A DNA stretch of 64,000 nt from an uncultured Collinsella sp. (GCA_937982065.1 CALJMO010000052.1:299416-363415), one strand, 5' to 3'. Positions 34,693 through 42,962 are shown, numbered from the stretch's first letter. Notes: generated from the sequence alone by a model not told the origin. Numbers and translations: made by a program.

Positions 34693-37134
34693 CTACCCCA
34701 GCGAGCGGTTGAGGGAGCCGAGCTCGTCGTTGCCCATGGTGCGCCACATTTGGAAGATGCAACCGCGTGCCAGGAAAAAGAAGCCGTTGTCGACTAGTTG
34801 AACAGCGGCATCTGCAAGCTGATTCGTCACGGCGGACACTGGCGGCAACTCAAGTCCAGCTTTGCGGATAGTCTCGACCGCTTCCTCGAACGTCGGAGGC
34901 TCGCTGACGCCCATCTCGTTCATAAGGCCCTGCATTTCTTCCAGCGCGCTGCTGCCCGATTCCTCACCGCGCGGCACCAGACGGTAACAAGCCAGCGCCA
35001 GGTCGAGCTGATCGCAGTTCCAATAGGCAAACGCCAAGCGATAGAACAGGTAGCCGATTGCAGAACGATCGCTGGCAATACGTAGGCCGTGGCGCGCCAC
35101 CTCGATAATCTCGTCAAAGCGCTCCAGACGCGCAAGAACGTTGATGAGCGCAAAGTGCGATTGCATGGACGAGCGCGCCAGATCGTAAAGATGGCGCACC
35201 TCGGGCAGCGCTCGTTCAAAGTCCTCTTGCTCGGCGTAAAAGCTGCAGATCTCGTGCTGGGCAAAGTACAGCGCATCGGGCGCACGAAGGATTCGCACAG
35301 AGCGGTCTTCTTCCAACACCGGTAGCACCATGCGCACCAGCTGGTTATCGCAAAACTGCGTTTGAACCGAACCTGTCGCCAAAAGCTCGGCGACGGCGCA
35401 CTTAGCCTCCAACTCCTCGACAAGACGAGAAAAGCCTTCAAAAGCACCTGTACGGTCGACTTTTGCCTGCTCGCGCAATTCAACAACACGGGCCACGTAT
35501 GGGTCGTCGTCCTCTTCCATGACCTCCAACTCGTCAGCCGTATCGGCAAGTAGCAGATCGCGCAGCGCCGGCGGCAGCGTGCGATGGTCATCACGCGGAC
35601 GAGCATGAACCTCCGCAGGCTCAATCGTCTCCGGAGCGGTTGACTCATACGCCTCAAGCACACGCTTGCACGGCATATCGTCCATGTCCATGCTCTCAAG
35701 ATCCTTGGCGACAGGCACGCAATCGGCCAGATAGGCCGCACGCCCAAAGAAATACGTTGCGACAACGCGCTCGCCCTGCTCACTGTCGGTAGCAGCAATC
35801 TGCACATAGCAGCGCGTGATGCAGGTGCCCGCGGCAAAACACGCTGCCGCAAGCGTGAGTGCCACGCGCGCATCGTGCTCCGCGGCCCAGATCGCCCGCG
35901 TGTCCTCGTCCAGCTCGCGCCAGGCGTCATCCTGAGCGTCGTATTCACGTTGCGGCATGGCATCAACGACAGACTGCCCAAACCGAACGAGCATAATCCC
36001 CTCGGCAACGTTTGCCCGATAGGTATAGTCGAGCCGCGTGACCACGTTGAGCGCCTCAACGATTCGCGCAAAACGGGTGCGCACGTCCCACTCGCCGCCC
36101 GGTTGGCACGAAACCGTTCCCGGCTTGGCCCACGGGTTATCGCTCGAGGCCGTATCGAGCAGTCGGGGAACATCGTTGGTCGTCTTGGCGATATGCCACG
36201 CATCAAAGAGCGCGCAGCCCTCAAGGCTCGGCGAGGATGCCGCAGGGACCAATCCGGCCCCGATGCGCTCAAGGATGCCGGAGAGGCGGTTGAGACGGCA
36301 CTCTATTGCAAGCAGCATGTCAATCTCGTCCTGGTCCAGCAGGCTACGATCAAAATTGAGATAGAAAATCTTTGAGCGATCAATGCGAGCCAGGCTCATC
36401 TCGGACTTGGCAGCGATGGTGCGCAGGCGGGGCAAGTCAATTTCGCTCATAAGGGCGGCGGCATAGCGCTCGATACCGCTCGGATTCTCGGCATGGTCAA
36501 CGCGGTAGAGCAGCGTCTCGATAGCATCGGGGAGCGGTGCCGTGTTAAAGCCCAAAAACACCTCGACCGGCTCGGGCAACTTTACGAGCTTGATCTTGTC
36601 GACAACGTTTTGCATACCCTCGTCGAGTCCGCCGGCGTCCGCCGTGTTCACAATAGCGCTTTCGGAGTTGGCAAATATCACGTAGCGCAAGAACATCGAG
36701 GCCATGAACTCGCCGTAAGGAAGGGCGCGGGTCGAATTCCATGTCTCGTGGTCGGACTGCTCGCGCATGGGGCCTTCGGGAGAGCCGATGACTCGCGCCC
36801 GGGAGCGCATCGTCCCATCGGTACCCCTGACTGCAATCTCACCGATGTTGGAATCGGACTCGTCAAGAATCAGCTGCATGTCGGGATCGTCGGGCAGCGA
36901 TACTTCGTTAACGGGACGGTCCACCTTATAGACCTCACCCGAAACGCTCACGTAGCCCAAAAGCGACACATGGCTTTTGCCGACGAATTCGACGACATAG
37001 CATGATTCATGCGGGTCCTCGCCAAAGAGTTTCCAGACCACGCCATATGAGCGCCCCGCAGGCTGCTCGGGCATCGCCGGAAAGCGCTTCTTGGGATCGA
37101 GAAACCTGAGCTTGTATGTCGGACGCTCTGCCAC
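34693..37134 (-). CDS. Unrecognised 813-residue protein with TPR-like C-terminus
   Basis: No known family could be assigned. It has no signal peptide and no membrane helix, so it is probably cytoplasmic. The N-terminus (about 1-120) is rich in beta-prone sequence and starts KLRFLDPKKRFPAMPEQPAGRSYGVVWKLFGEDPHE. A middle acidic region follows (EEDDDPYVARVVELREQ, about 545-560). From about 650 there are helical pairs typical of tetratricopeptide repeats (FYAEQEDFERALPEVRHLYDLA, LARLERFDEIIEVARHGLRI, YRLAFAYWNCDQLDLALACYRLV). GTG start at 37134 with AGGGTGAT. It lies between tRNA-Ser and the tRNA-Arg cluster as its own unit. A lineage-specific protein is likely. Confidence 0.75.
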   Translation of the reverse strand: MAERPTYKLRFLDPKKRFPAMPEQPAGRSYGVVWKLFGEDPHESCYVVEFVGKSHVSLLGYVSVSGEVYKVDRPVNEVSLPDDPDMQLILDESDSNIGEIAVRGTDGTMRSRARVIGSPEGPMREQSDHETWNSTRALPYGEFMASMFLRYVIFANSESAIVNTADAGGLDEGMQNVVDKIKLVKLPEPVEVFLGFNTAPLPDAIETLLYRVDHAENPSGIERYAAALMSEIDLPRLRTIAAKSEMSLARIDRSKIFYLNFDRSLLDQDEIDMLLAIECRLNRLSGILERIGAGLVPAASSPSLEGCALFDAWHIAKTTNDVPRLLDTASSDNPWAKPGTVSCQPGGEWDVRTRFARIVEALNVVTRLDYTYRANVAEGIMLVRFGQSVVDAMPQREYDAQDDAWRELDEDTRAIWAAEHDARVALTLAAACFAAGTCITRCYVQIAATDSEQGERVVATYFFGRAAYLADCVPVAKDLESMDMDDMPCKRVLEAYESTAPETIEPAEVHARPRDDHRTLPPALRDLLLADTADELEVMEEDDDPYVARVVELREQAKVDRTGAFEGFSRLVEELEAKCAVAELLATGSVQTQFCDNQLVRMVLPVLEEDRSVRILRAPDALYFAQHEICSFYAEQEDFERALPEVRHLYDLARSSMQSHFALINVLARLERFDEIIEVARHGLRIASDRSAIGYLFYRLAFAYWNCDQLDLALACYRLVPRGEESGSSALEEMQGLMNEMGVSEPPTFEEAVETIRKAGLELPPVSAVTNQLADAAVQLVDNGFFFLARGCIFQMWRTMGNDELGSLNRSLG

Positions 37135-37280
37135 GAAATATCACCCTGATCGGTCGTCTAGAGAAGGAGCGGTCGCGGATAGGCCGCGATACCTACTCGG
37201 AATCTTACACGAGTCGATAAGAAATCGTCCGCTTCACGCCCGCGCCTCGACCGAGGTTCGAATCCATGCGGTGACGGCAT

Positions 37281-37308
37281 AAAAGAAAAGCCCCCGTTGC
37301 CGGAGGCT
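37281..37308 (-). terminator. Terminator of the first tRNA-Arg gene
   Basis: AGCCTCCGG-CAA-CGGGGGCT followed by TTTCTTTTAT on the minus strand, 11 nt past the CCA. Close copies follow the other tRNA-Arg genes (about 37519-37543 and 37954-37973) and the disrupted copy (about 37762-37783). Confidence 0.8.
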
Positions 37309-37319
37309 TCAAGTTCAAT

Positions 37320-37396
37320 TGGTGCGGCGTATAGGATTCGAACCTATGACGTTCTGATTCGTAGTCAGACCCTCTATCCAGCTGAGGTAACGCCGC
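37320..37396 (-). tRNA. tRNA-Arg(ACG), copy 1
   Basis: A 77-nt gene with encoded CCA: acceptor GCGGCGT/ACGCCGC, anticodon loop CTACGAA (anticodon ACG, read as ICG), T-arm with GTTCGAATC. Identical to the copies at 37554 and 37985. About 45 nt beyond its CCA (37241-37275) is a T-arm-like GGATTCGAACCTCGG fragment, also present at the other repeat units. Confidence 0.95.
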
Positions 37397-37553
37397 GACT
37401 TGTTGATTATTATGCACATCGACTGAATAAAGGTCAAGCAATTTTCGAAAAAAGTTATCAAATTTGATTTTTACTCATTTGGAGCACTTGGCGCGATCTT
37501 CGACGCATCGCGATATAAGAAAAGCCCCCGTTGCCGGGAGCTTTAAAGTCAAT

Positions 37554-37630
37554 TGGTGCGGCGTATAGGATTCGAACCTATGACGTTCTGATTCGTAGTC
37601 AGACCCTCTATCCAGCTGAGGTAACGCCGC
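37554..37630 (-). tRNA. tRNA-Arg(ACG), copy 2
   Basis: Identical in sequence to copy 1, with encoded CCA and its own terminator hairpin at about 37519-37543. The spacer to copy 1 is AT-rich and unrelated to the other spacers. Confidence 0.95.
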
Positions 37631-37794
37631 AACGCACGGATTATTATGCACGTGACCCCTCGATGGGTCAAGCGACAATTTGGAAAAATTTTACGAAGTG
37701 ATGATTGAGACGCCCGCGCCTCGACCGAGATTCGGATCCATGGGATACCGCCATAAAATAAAAGCCCCCGTTGCCGGAGACTTTCAATTTCGAT

Positions 37795-37945
37795 TGGTGC
37801 GGCGTATAGGATTCCGCGCATCCGCTTCGCGGATCCGCACCGGCTTCGCCCGCCTGCCGGCGTGCTCGCCCGCTCGCTAAAAACGCTTCGCGTTTTCTTG
37901 ACGCTCGCGCCTCGACCGAGGTTCGAATCCATGCGGTGACGGCAT
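37795..37945 (-). repeat. Disrupted tRNA-Arg unit with the 89-nt hairpin element
   Basis: The last 19 nt of tRNA-Arg, including CCA (37795-37813), are followed on the plus strand by a hairpin-rich block. The part 37820-37908 is 89 nt long and matches 42800-42888 near tRNA-Leu at about 84 of 89 positions by eye. A T-arm-like GGTTCGAATCC (37920-37930) and the usual terminator unit come next. Stems include ATCCGC-GAA-GCGGAT and AAAACGC-GAA-GCGTTTT (minus sense). The D-arm and anticodon arm are absent. Further T-arm-like fragments lie at 37241-37275 and 37720-37755. Confidence 0.75.
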
Positions 37946-37984
37946 AAAAGAAAAGCCCCCGTTGCCGGAGGCTTCAAGTTCAAT

Positions 37985-38061
37985 TGGTGCGGCGTATAGG
38001 ATTCGAACCTATGACGTTCTGATTCGTAGTCAGACCCTCTATCCAGCTGAGGTAACGCCGC
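37985..38061 (-). tRNA. tRNA-Arg(ACG), copy 3
   Basis: Third identical 77-nt copy with CCA. It lies just upstream, in minus-strand direction, of the disrupted unit, from which it is separated by a terminator hairpin and the T-arm-like fragment. Confidence 0.95.
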
Positions 38062-38138
38062 AGCGCAAGACATATAAAACCACTTTAGCTTATTGGAGTC
38101 AAGCACAATCTCAAACTTTTTTGTGGAACGCAGTTTTG

Positions 38139-38516
38139 TCATGCTGCTCCGCATATACCGCCGTTCCCCGTACGATCGATTGGCTTTTCGATCACGTCGA
38201 ACTTGGCATCAAGTTCCCTCAGGAGCGATCTCACCCGCTGGGCGCAATCATAATCGGCAAACGAGATGCTCAGCATGCGCGCGACCTGGTTGGAAGTCCC
38301 AACTCCATAGAAGTGCTCCAGCGCCACAAGCCCCTCGTGCGTCACAAAGGTCTCGACCACATGCGGCGACTCCTCAAAGCACCATTGGGTCAACGGACCC
38401 TCACTCGTCTGCCGAAGCACCAGGCCACCCATGCCAGACGGCTCACACGTTACAAGCAGGTACTCCCCGCCCTCGTCGCTCTCAAACAAAACCACCCGAT
38501 CATCAAACAGCTCCAT
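38139..38516 (-). CDS. Hypothetical protein, 125 residues
   Basis: Not recognised. Soluble, acidic, no signal peptide or membrane segment. It starts MELFDDRVVLFESDEGGEYLLVTCEPSGMGGLVLRQTSEG; the ribosome site AAAGGGG 6 nt before the ATG is strong, which supports a real gene. The beta-rich N-terminus and helical C-terminus (CAQRVRSLLRELDAKFDVI) suggest a small alpha/beta domain. It lies between the tRNA-Arg cluster and the serS terminator and appears monocistronic. Confidence 0.65.
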   Translation of the reverse strand: MELFDDRVVLFESDEGGEYLLVTCEPSGMGGLVLRQTSEGPLTQWCFEESPHVVETFVTHEGLVALEHFYGVGTSNQVARMLSISFADYDCAQRVRSLLRELDAKFDVIEKPIDRTGNGGICGAA

Positions 38517-38642
38517 CGCGTCCCCTTTCTCTCGCTCTTATTTAGCAAAAGCATAGCAGGTAGATGGCTGTATACAGAACAGTTGTTCGTGTGTTTTCTA
38601 TTGAGCTGTCCGCACGGCATGGTATGGACCTACGCACGAAAT

Positions 38643-38667
38643 AGGGCGCCCCCGAAGGAGCGCCCTT
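38643..38667 (-). terminator. Intrinsic terminator of serS
   Basis: AAGGGCGCTCC-TTCG-GGGGCGCCCT stem with a UUCG-type loop, followed by ATTTCG on the minus strand, about 23 nt after the serS stop. Confidence 0.75.
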
Positions 38668-38689
38668 GCATATCCCCTATGCAGGCAAG

Positions 38690-39973
38690 TTACGCGACCG
38701 GCTCGATCTTCTCGAGGCCGCCCATGTAAGGACGCAGAACCTCGGGAATCGTGATGGTGCCGTCGGCGTTCTGGTAGTTCTCCAGAATGGCGGCCATGGT
38801 GCGGCCGGCCGGCAGGCCGGAACCATTGAGGGTGTGCAGGTAGCGCGAACCCTTGAAGTTCTCGGGGTCGCGATACTTGATGTTGGCGCGGCGAGCCTGG
38901 AAGTCACCGCAGTTGGAGCAGGAGCTGATCTCCTTGTAGGCGTTGTAGCTCGGCAGCCAAACCTCGACGTCGTAGGTCTGACGGGCAGAGAAGCCCAAGT
39001 CGCCGGTGCACAGGCTAATCACGCGATACGGAAGGCCCAGCTGCTGCAGCAGGTACTCGGCCTCGGCGGTCATGCTCTCGAGCTCCTCGTCGGACTCCTC
39101 CGGCTTAGCGAACTTGACCATCTCGACCTTGTCGAACTCGTGCTGACGGATGATGCCGCGGGTGTCGCGACCGGCGGAACCGGCCTCCTCGCGGAAGCAG
39201 GGGGTGAAGGCGGTGTAGCGGCGCGGCAGGGTGTCGGCATCGAGGACCTCGCCGGCGTGCAGGTTGGTAAGCACGACCTCGGCGGTGGGGATCAGGAAGT
39301 TGTCGCCCGAGACGTGATAGGCGTCGTCCTCGAACTTGGGCAGCTGGCCCGTGCCAAACATGGTCTGACGCTTGACGACGATAGGCGGCCACCACTCCTT
39401 AAAACCACGGCTGGTGTGCGTATCGAGGAAGAAGTTGATGAGGGCACGCTCCAGGCGGGCACCGGCGCCACCGAGAACGGTGAAACGGCTGCCGGAGAGC
39501 TTGTTGCCGCGCTCGAAGTCAAGAATGTCGAGGTCGGTGCCCAGATCCCAGTGCGGCTTAAAGTCGAAGTCGAACTCGCGCGGGGTGCCCCAGCGGCGAC
39601 GCTCGATGTTCTCGTCCTCGTCCTTGCCGTACGGCGTGGCCTCGCAAGGAATGTTGGGCAGGTGAGCCATGAAGTCGTACTGCTCCTGCTCGAGGGCAGT
39701 ACGACGCTCGGACAGACCGTCAATCTTCTCGTTGACGGCGCGCACGGCCTCCTTGGCGGCCTCGGCCTCCTCCTTCTTGCCCTCCTTCATCAGGGCGCCG
39801 ATCTTCTTGGACTCGGCATTGCGCGTAGCCTGGAGTTCCTCGACCTCGGTGATGACGGCACGGCGCTCGTCGTCGAGCTCAAAGAACTTCTCGCGATCCC
39901 AAGACGTCTGGCGGTTAGCCATGGCGACATCGATGGCATCGGGGTTCTCGCGAACAAACTTGATATCAAGCAT
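38690..39973 (-). CDS. serS: Seryl-tRNA synthetase
   Basis: Class II synthetase charging tRNA-Ser, 427 residues. The N-terminal long coiled-coil arm (about 25-105: DDERRAVITEVEELQATRNAESKKIGALMKEGKKEEAEAAKEAV) binds the tRNA variable arm. The catalytic core follows with LIPTAEVVLTNLHAGEVL, FTPCFREEAGSAGRDTRGIIRQHEFDKVEMVKF (motif 2) and LNGSGLPAGRTMAAILENYQ (motif 3). The ATG at 39973 (MLDIKFVRENPD) follows GGAGG. The tRNA-Ser it serves is encoded 4 kb away. A small membrane-protein gene diverges from it. Confidence 0.96.
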   Translation of the reverse strand: MLDIKFVRENPDAIDVAMANRQTSWDREKFFELDDERRAVITEVEELQATRNAESKKIGALMKEGKKEEAEAAKEAVRAVNEKIDGLSERRTALEQEQYDFMAHLPNIPCEATPYGKDEDENIERRRWGTPREFDFDFKPHWDLGTDLDILDFERGNKLSGSRFTVLGGAGARLERALINFFLDTHTSRGFKEWWPPIVVKRQTMFGTGQLPKFEDDAYHVSGDNFLIPTAEVVLTNLHAGEVLDADTLPRRYTAFTPCFREEAGSAGRDTRGIIRQHEFDKVEMVKFAKPEESDEELESMTAEAEYLLQQLGLPYRVISLCTGDLGFSARQTYDVEVWLPSYNAYKEISSCSNCGDFQARRANIKYRDPENFKGSRYLHTLNGSGLPAGRTMAAILENYQNADGTITIPEVLRPYMGGLEKIEPVA

Positions 39974-40084
39974 TAGATCCTCCGGCGATATACATTCCAT
40001 TTAGGTTGCAACCTTGTACATGTATGGGCAAGTATATACTTATGAGCGTTTACGACCCAACTCAACTACGCAAGAAGGCACCCA

Positions 40085-40258
40085 ATGGACGCAGTTTTTT
40101 CCTTTTTGTTTGGCACCCGCACCGGTTTTGCCATCCTTTTCGCCGGCGGCATCCTGTTATTTGCGATTCTTGCCTTTGTAATGGAGAAGCGTACCCATAA
40201 GATGTACGTCGACCGCGGACCCAAGTCCGAGGATGAGGAAGACAGCTTCTGGGACTAA
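40085..40258 (+). CDS. Small single-pass membrane protein, 57 residues
   Basis: Short reading frame starting MDAVFSFLFGTRTGFAI and ending DEEDSFWD. One transmembrane helix spans about residues 12-33 (GTRTGFAILFAGGILLFAIL), followed by EKRTHKMYVDRGPKSEDEEDSFWD, a positively then negatively charged cytoplasmic tail. AAGAAGG lies 6 nt upstream of the ATG, and TTGTAC / TATACT at 40014-40040 could be its promoter (the spacer is short). A hairpin with T-tract follows the stop. No family recognised; it lies between serS and proC. Coding support comes from the RBS, the clean helix and the terminator. Confidence 0.6.
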   Translation: MDAVFSFLFGTRTGFAILFAGGILLFAILAFVMEKRTHKMYVDRGPKSEDEEDSFWD

Positions 40259-40271
40259 CCCGCCAAAAAGG

Positions 40272-40400
40272 GACAGGTTTATTTTGGTCGGTTTTATCTG
40301 GGCAAACGCAAGCGCCCCGCAACTGGAATTGAGCCAGTTGCGGGGCGCTTTTCGCTAAAAGGACAAAACCGCAGGAAAAACCTGCCAAAATAAACCTGTC
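40272..40400. repeat. Nested palindrome F between small ORF and proC
   Basis: Outer arms GACAGGTTTATTTTGG (40272-40287) and CCAAAATAAACCTGTC (40385-40400) are perfect over 16 bp. Inside is a perfect 16-bp hairpin AGCGCCCCGCAACTGG / CCAGTTGCGGGGCGCT (40311-40349) followed by TTTTCGC on plus. TTTTGGTCGGTTTTAT also occurs directly repeated at both ends. It starts 15 nt past the proC stop on the minus strand and works for convergent transcripts. Confidence 0.8.
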
Positions 40401-40414
40401 TTTTTTGGTCGGTT

Positions 40415-41185
40415 TTATTGGAGGGTTGCGTCAATTGCCTTGACCAGGGCACTGCGCATGCCGGCGTCCTCGAGCGCGACGACGCCCTTGATGGTGGCAC
40501 CACCGGGCGAGCATACGGCATCCTTCATCGCCGCGGGATGCTGGCCAGTAGCAAGCTGCAACTTTGCCGTGCCCAGTACCATCTGGCTCACAATGCGATA
40601 GGCATCGGCACGCGGGATACCGTGCTTGACCGCCGCATCGCCCAGGGCCTCGATTGCCATGGCGACAAATGCCGGAGCGCAACCACCCACCGTGCCGCCC
40701 ACAAACAGCAGGCTCGTGTCGAGCTCGACGACGGCGCCAAGCTTACCGAGCAGATCGAGAACCACGGCACGCTGCTCGCCGTTGAGCGTAGAGGACTTCT
40801 CACAAGCGATGACGCCCTCGCCCACCGAAACCGGTGTGTTGGGCACCGTCGAGATGTGCGCGACGCCCGGCAGGACCTGCTCCCACTTGGCACTGTCCCA
40901 GGTCCAAGCAACCGACAGAACGACCTTTTTGGCAAGAGCATCCTTGAGCGGGGCGAATATCTTCTCGATCAGGTACGGTTTGACCGCAGCGACCACGATA
41001 TCGGATGCGGCGGCAACCTCGGCAGCATCGTGGCAGGCGACCATGCCGCGCGCCTCGCAGCGCTCAACCAGTGCGTCGTAGCGACCCGCGCAGGCGCACA
41101 TGTCGCTCGCAGCTACACCGGCAGCGATCCAGCCATCGGCCATAGCGCTCGCCATATTGCCAAAACCGACAAATCCAATCTTCAT
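40415..41185 (-). CDS. proC: Pyrroline-5-carboxylate reductase
   Basis: NAD(P)H-dependent reductase for the last step of proline synthesis, 256 residues. Rossmann N-terminus KIGFVGFGNMASAMADGW (GxGxxxxA-type), VVAAVKPYLI, and the C-terminal dimer/active-site region ISTVPNTPVSVGEG, FVGGTVGGCAPAFVAMAIEAL and SPGGATIKGVVALEDAGMRSALVKAI. The ATG at 41185 has GAAAGGA about 10 nt upstream. It is monocistronic, with palindrome F after the stop. Confidence 0.93.
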   Translation of the reverse strand: MKIGFVGFGNMASAMADGWIAAGVAASDMCACAGRYDALVERCEARGMVACHDAAEVAAASDIVVAAVKPYLIEKIFAPLKDALAKKVVLSVAWTWDSAKWEQVLPGVAHISTVPNTPVSVGEGVIACEKSSTLNGEQRAVVLDLLGKLGAVVELDTSLLFVGGTVGGCAPAFVAMAIEALGDAAVKHGIPRADAYRIVSQMVLGTAKLQLATGQHPAAMKDAVCSPGGATIKGVVALEDAGMRSALVKAIDATLQ

Positions 41186-41258
41186 ATCACATAGTCCTTT
41201 CAGACACATTCCTCAAAACGAAAGGTATTGTCCCACGCCATTGTTTCGTATTGCCGAC

Positions 41259-41729
41259 CTATTTGTGATACGGCTCGCCACGACTGATCTTGCAGGCACG
41301 GTAAATCTGCTCTAGCAGCACCACACGCGCCAGGTTATGCGGCAAGGTAATGCGTCCAAAGCTGAGCATCTCGTCGGCTCGTGCGCGCACGTCATCGCTC
41401 ACGCCGTCCGATCCGCCGATTACAAAGGCGATGTCGCTGCTGCCTCGCAGCATAAGATCGTCGAGCCTCGCCGAAAACTCCTCGCTCGAGCGCTCTTTGC
41501 CCTCAATGGCCAGCAGGATCACATGCGCTCGAGACGGCAGGGCAGCAAGAATTGCCGCCCCCTCCTTGTCGCGCGCGGCATCCACGCCGCCCGCCTTAGC
41601 CGGGTCGATATCGGCCACCTCGCGGATATCCACCTTGGCATAGGCGCCTAGGCGCTTGGTGTACTCAGCGCACGCGTCCTTCCAAAAGCGCTCTTTGAGC
41701 TTGCCAACACAAACGACGGTGTATTTCAC
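41259..41729 (-). CDS. rlmH: 23S rRNA pseudouridine-1915 N3-methyltransferase RlmH
   Basis: SPOUT-class methyltransferase acting on helix 69 of 23S rRNA in 70S ribosomes; 156 residues, the normal length. SAM-binding knot region: VILLAIEGKERSSEEFS, FVIGGSDGVSDDV, and the C-terminus FGRITLPHNLARVVLLEQIYRACKI with terminal PYHK. GTG start at 41729 (MKYTVVCVGKLKERFW). It starts 6 nt after the SPFH gene stop and is thus in an operon with it. Confidence 0.94.
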   Translation of the reverse strand: MKYTVVCVGKLKERFWKDACAEYTKRLGAYAKVDIREVADIDPAKAGGVDAARDKEGAAILAALPSRAHVILLAIEGKERSSEEFSARLDDLMLRGSSDIAFVIGGSDGVSDDVRARADEMLSFGRITLPHNLARVVLLEQIYRACKISRGEPYHK

Positions 41730-41735
41730 GCGTGC

Positions 41736-42674
41736 CTACTCCTTTGACTCGTTCTGAACCTTACCGGCAGCCAGCATCTGCTCGAACATAGAGGCCGACT
41801 GCGAAAAGTCGCTCGGCAGCACGACCGTCGAGGTTTTACCCGTGCGAGCGAACTCCGTCATCATCTCGGACCACTGCGTAAACATGAACAGTTGGTTGGC
41901 CTCGTCATTGCCGACACCCGTCTCCTGGATGATCTCGAGCGAATCTTTGATACCCAGTGCAATGGCCTTGCGCTGGTTGGCGATGCCCTCGCCCGCCTTT
42001 TCCATTGCCTCGGCCTCGGCGGTCGCCTCGGTGACGCGCTTGATGCGGTCGGCCTCGGCGAGCTCCTGTGCCGCAGCGCGCTTGCGCTGGGCGGCGTTGA
42101 TGTCGTTCATGGAGTTCTCGACCTCGGTCGGCAGTGCGATTTTGGTGATGAGCGTCGACACGAGGGTGAAGCCGTAGGCGGCCATCTGCTCGGAAACGGT
42201 AGCGTTGACATCCTTGGCGATGTCATCCTTCTTGGCAAAGACCTCATCGAGTGTGTAGACGGGAATCGAAGAGCGTAGGGCGTCGGTGATGAAGTCACGC
42301 ATCTGGTCGACGGGCTCCTGCAGCATGTAGTAGCTCTTGTAGATACCCGAATCTGCCGGGCCGGCGCCCATGTCATAGCTCACGTGGTACTGAGCAGAGA
42401 CCTCAAGGCCGATGGTCACGTTGTCCTGGGTCTTAACGTCGATGCCAAAACCGTTTTTCATGGTGCGCAGGCTCACCGTGGCGGCCTTGCGGTCGATCAC
42501 GGGCACCTTCATGTGGAAGCCCGCGTTGACGATGCGGTTAAACTTGCCCAGGCGCTCGATGATCACGGCATGCTGTTGTTCAACGACATAGCAGGCGTTG
42601 GGAAGCAGTAGCAACAGAATGATGATGGGAATCAAAAGGCTGGTAAGGGCGGCGATGATACCGGACAACAGCAT
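41736..42674 (-). CDS. SPFH/Band 7 membrane protein
   Basis: Stomatin/prohibitin-like scaffold of 312 residues. N-terminal hydrophobic anchor (about 4-28, GIIAALTSLLIPIIILLLLLP), SPFH domain about 30-200 (VEQQHAVIIERLGKFNRIVNAGFHMKVPVIDR), then a helical Ala/Glu-rich stretch (AQRKRAAAQELAEADRIKRVTEATAEAEAMEKAGEG) used for oligomerisation. Members of the family organise membrane microdomains and associate with FtsH-type proteases; no NfeD partner is adjacent. The ATG at 42674 has GGAGAGA at 3-6 nt. rlmH follows 6 nt downstream. Confidence 0.88.
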   Translation of the reverse strand: MLLSGIIAALTSLLIPIIILLLLLPNACYVVEQQHAVIIERLGKFNRIVNAGFHMKVPVIDRKAATVSLRTMKNGFGIDVKTQDNVTIGLEVSAQYHVSYDMGAGPADSGIYKSYYMLQEPVDQMRDFITDALRSSIPVYTLDEVFAKKDDIAKDVNATVSEQMAAYGFTLVSTLITKIALPTEVENSMNDINAAQRKRAAAQELAEADRIKRVTEATAEAEAMEKAGEGIANQRKAIALGIKDSLEIIQETGVGNDEANQLFMFTQWSEMMTEFARTGKTSTVVLPSDFSQSASMFEQMLAAGKVQNESKE

Positions 42675-42773
42675 GGTCTCTCCTCTGATAGGCACACGTT
42701 GGCATTAGGATACCCGTACAAGGAGATCGTACATAACAAAAAAGCTCCCATTGCTGGGAGTTCTTTCATTCAA

Positions 42774-42915
42774 TGGTGCGGGCGAAAGGACGTCCGCGTA
42801 TCCGCTTCGCGGATCCGCACCGGCTTCGGCCGCCTGCCGGCGTCCTCGCCAGCTCGCTAAAAACGCTCCGCGTTTTCTTTACGCTCGCTCCTTCACAGGT
42901 TCAAGTCCCTGTGAA
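42774..42915 (-). repeat. Disrupted tRNA-Leu unit with the 89-nt hairpin element
   Basis: The last 17 nt of tRNA-Leu with CCA (42774-42790) are joined to a hairpin-rich block (42800-42888, almost identical to 37820-37908 by eye). A perfect T-arm-like TTCACAGG-TTCAAGT-CCCTGTGAA (42892-42915) follows, then the terminator repeat CTCCCATTGCTGGGAG (42943-42950 region). A second terminator copy lies at 42744-42760. It is a duplicated tRNA 3' region whose D and anticodon arms are replaced by the element. Confidence 0.75.
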
Positions 42916-42962
42916 GGGCCCATAACAAAAAAGCTCCCATTGCTGGGAGCTCTTTAATTTAA

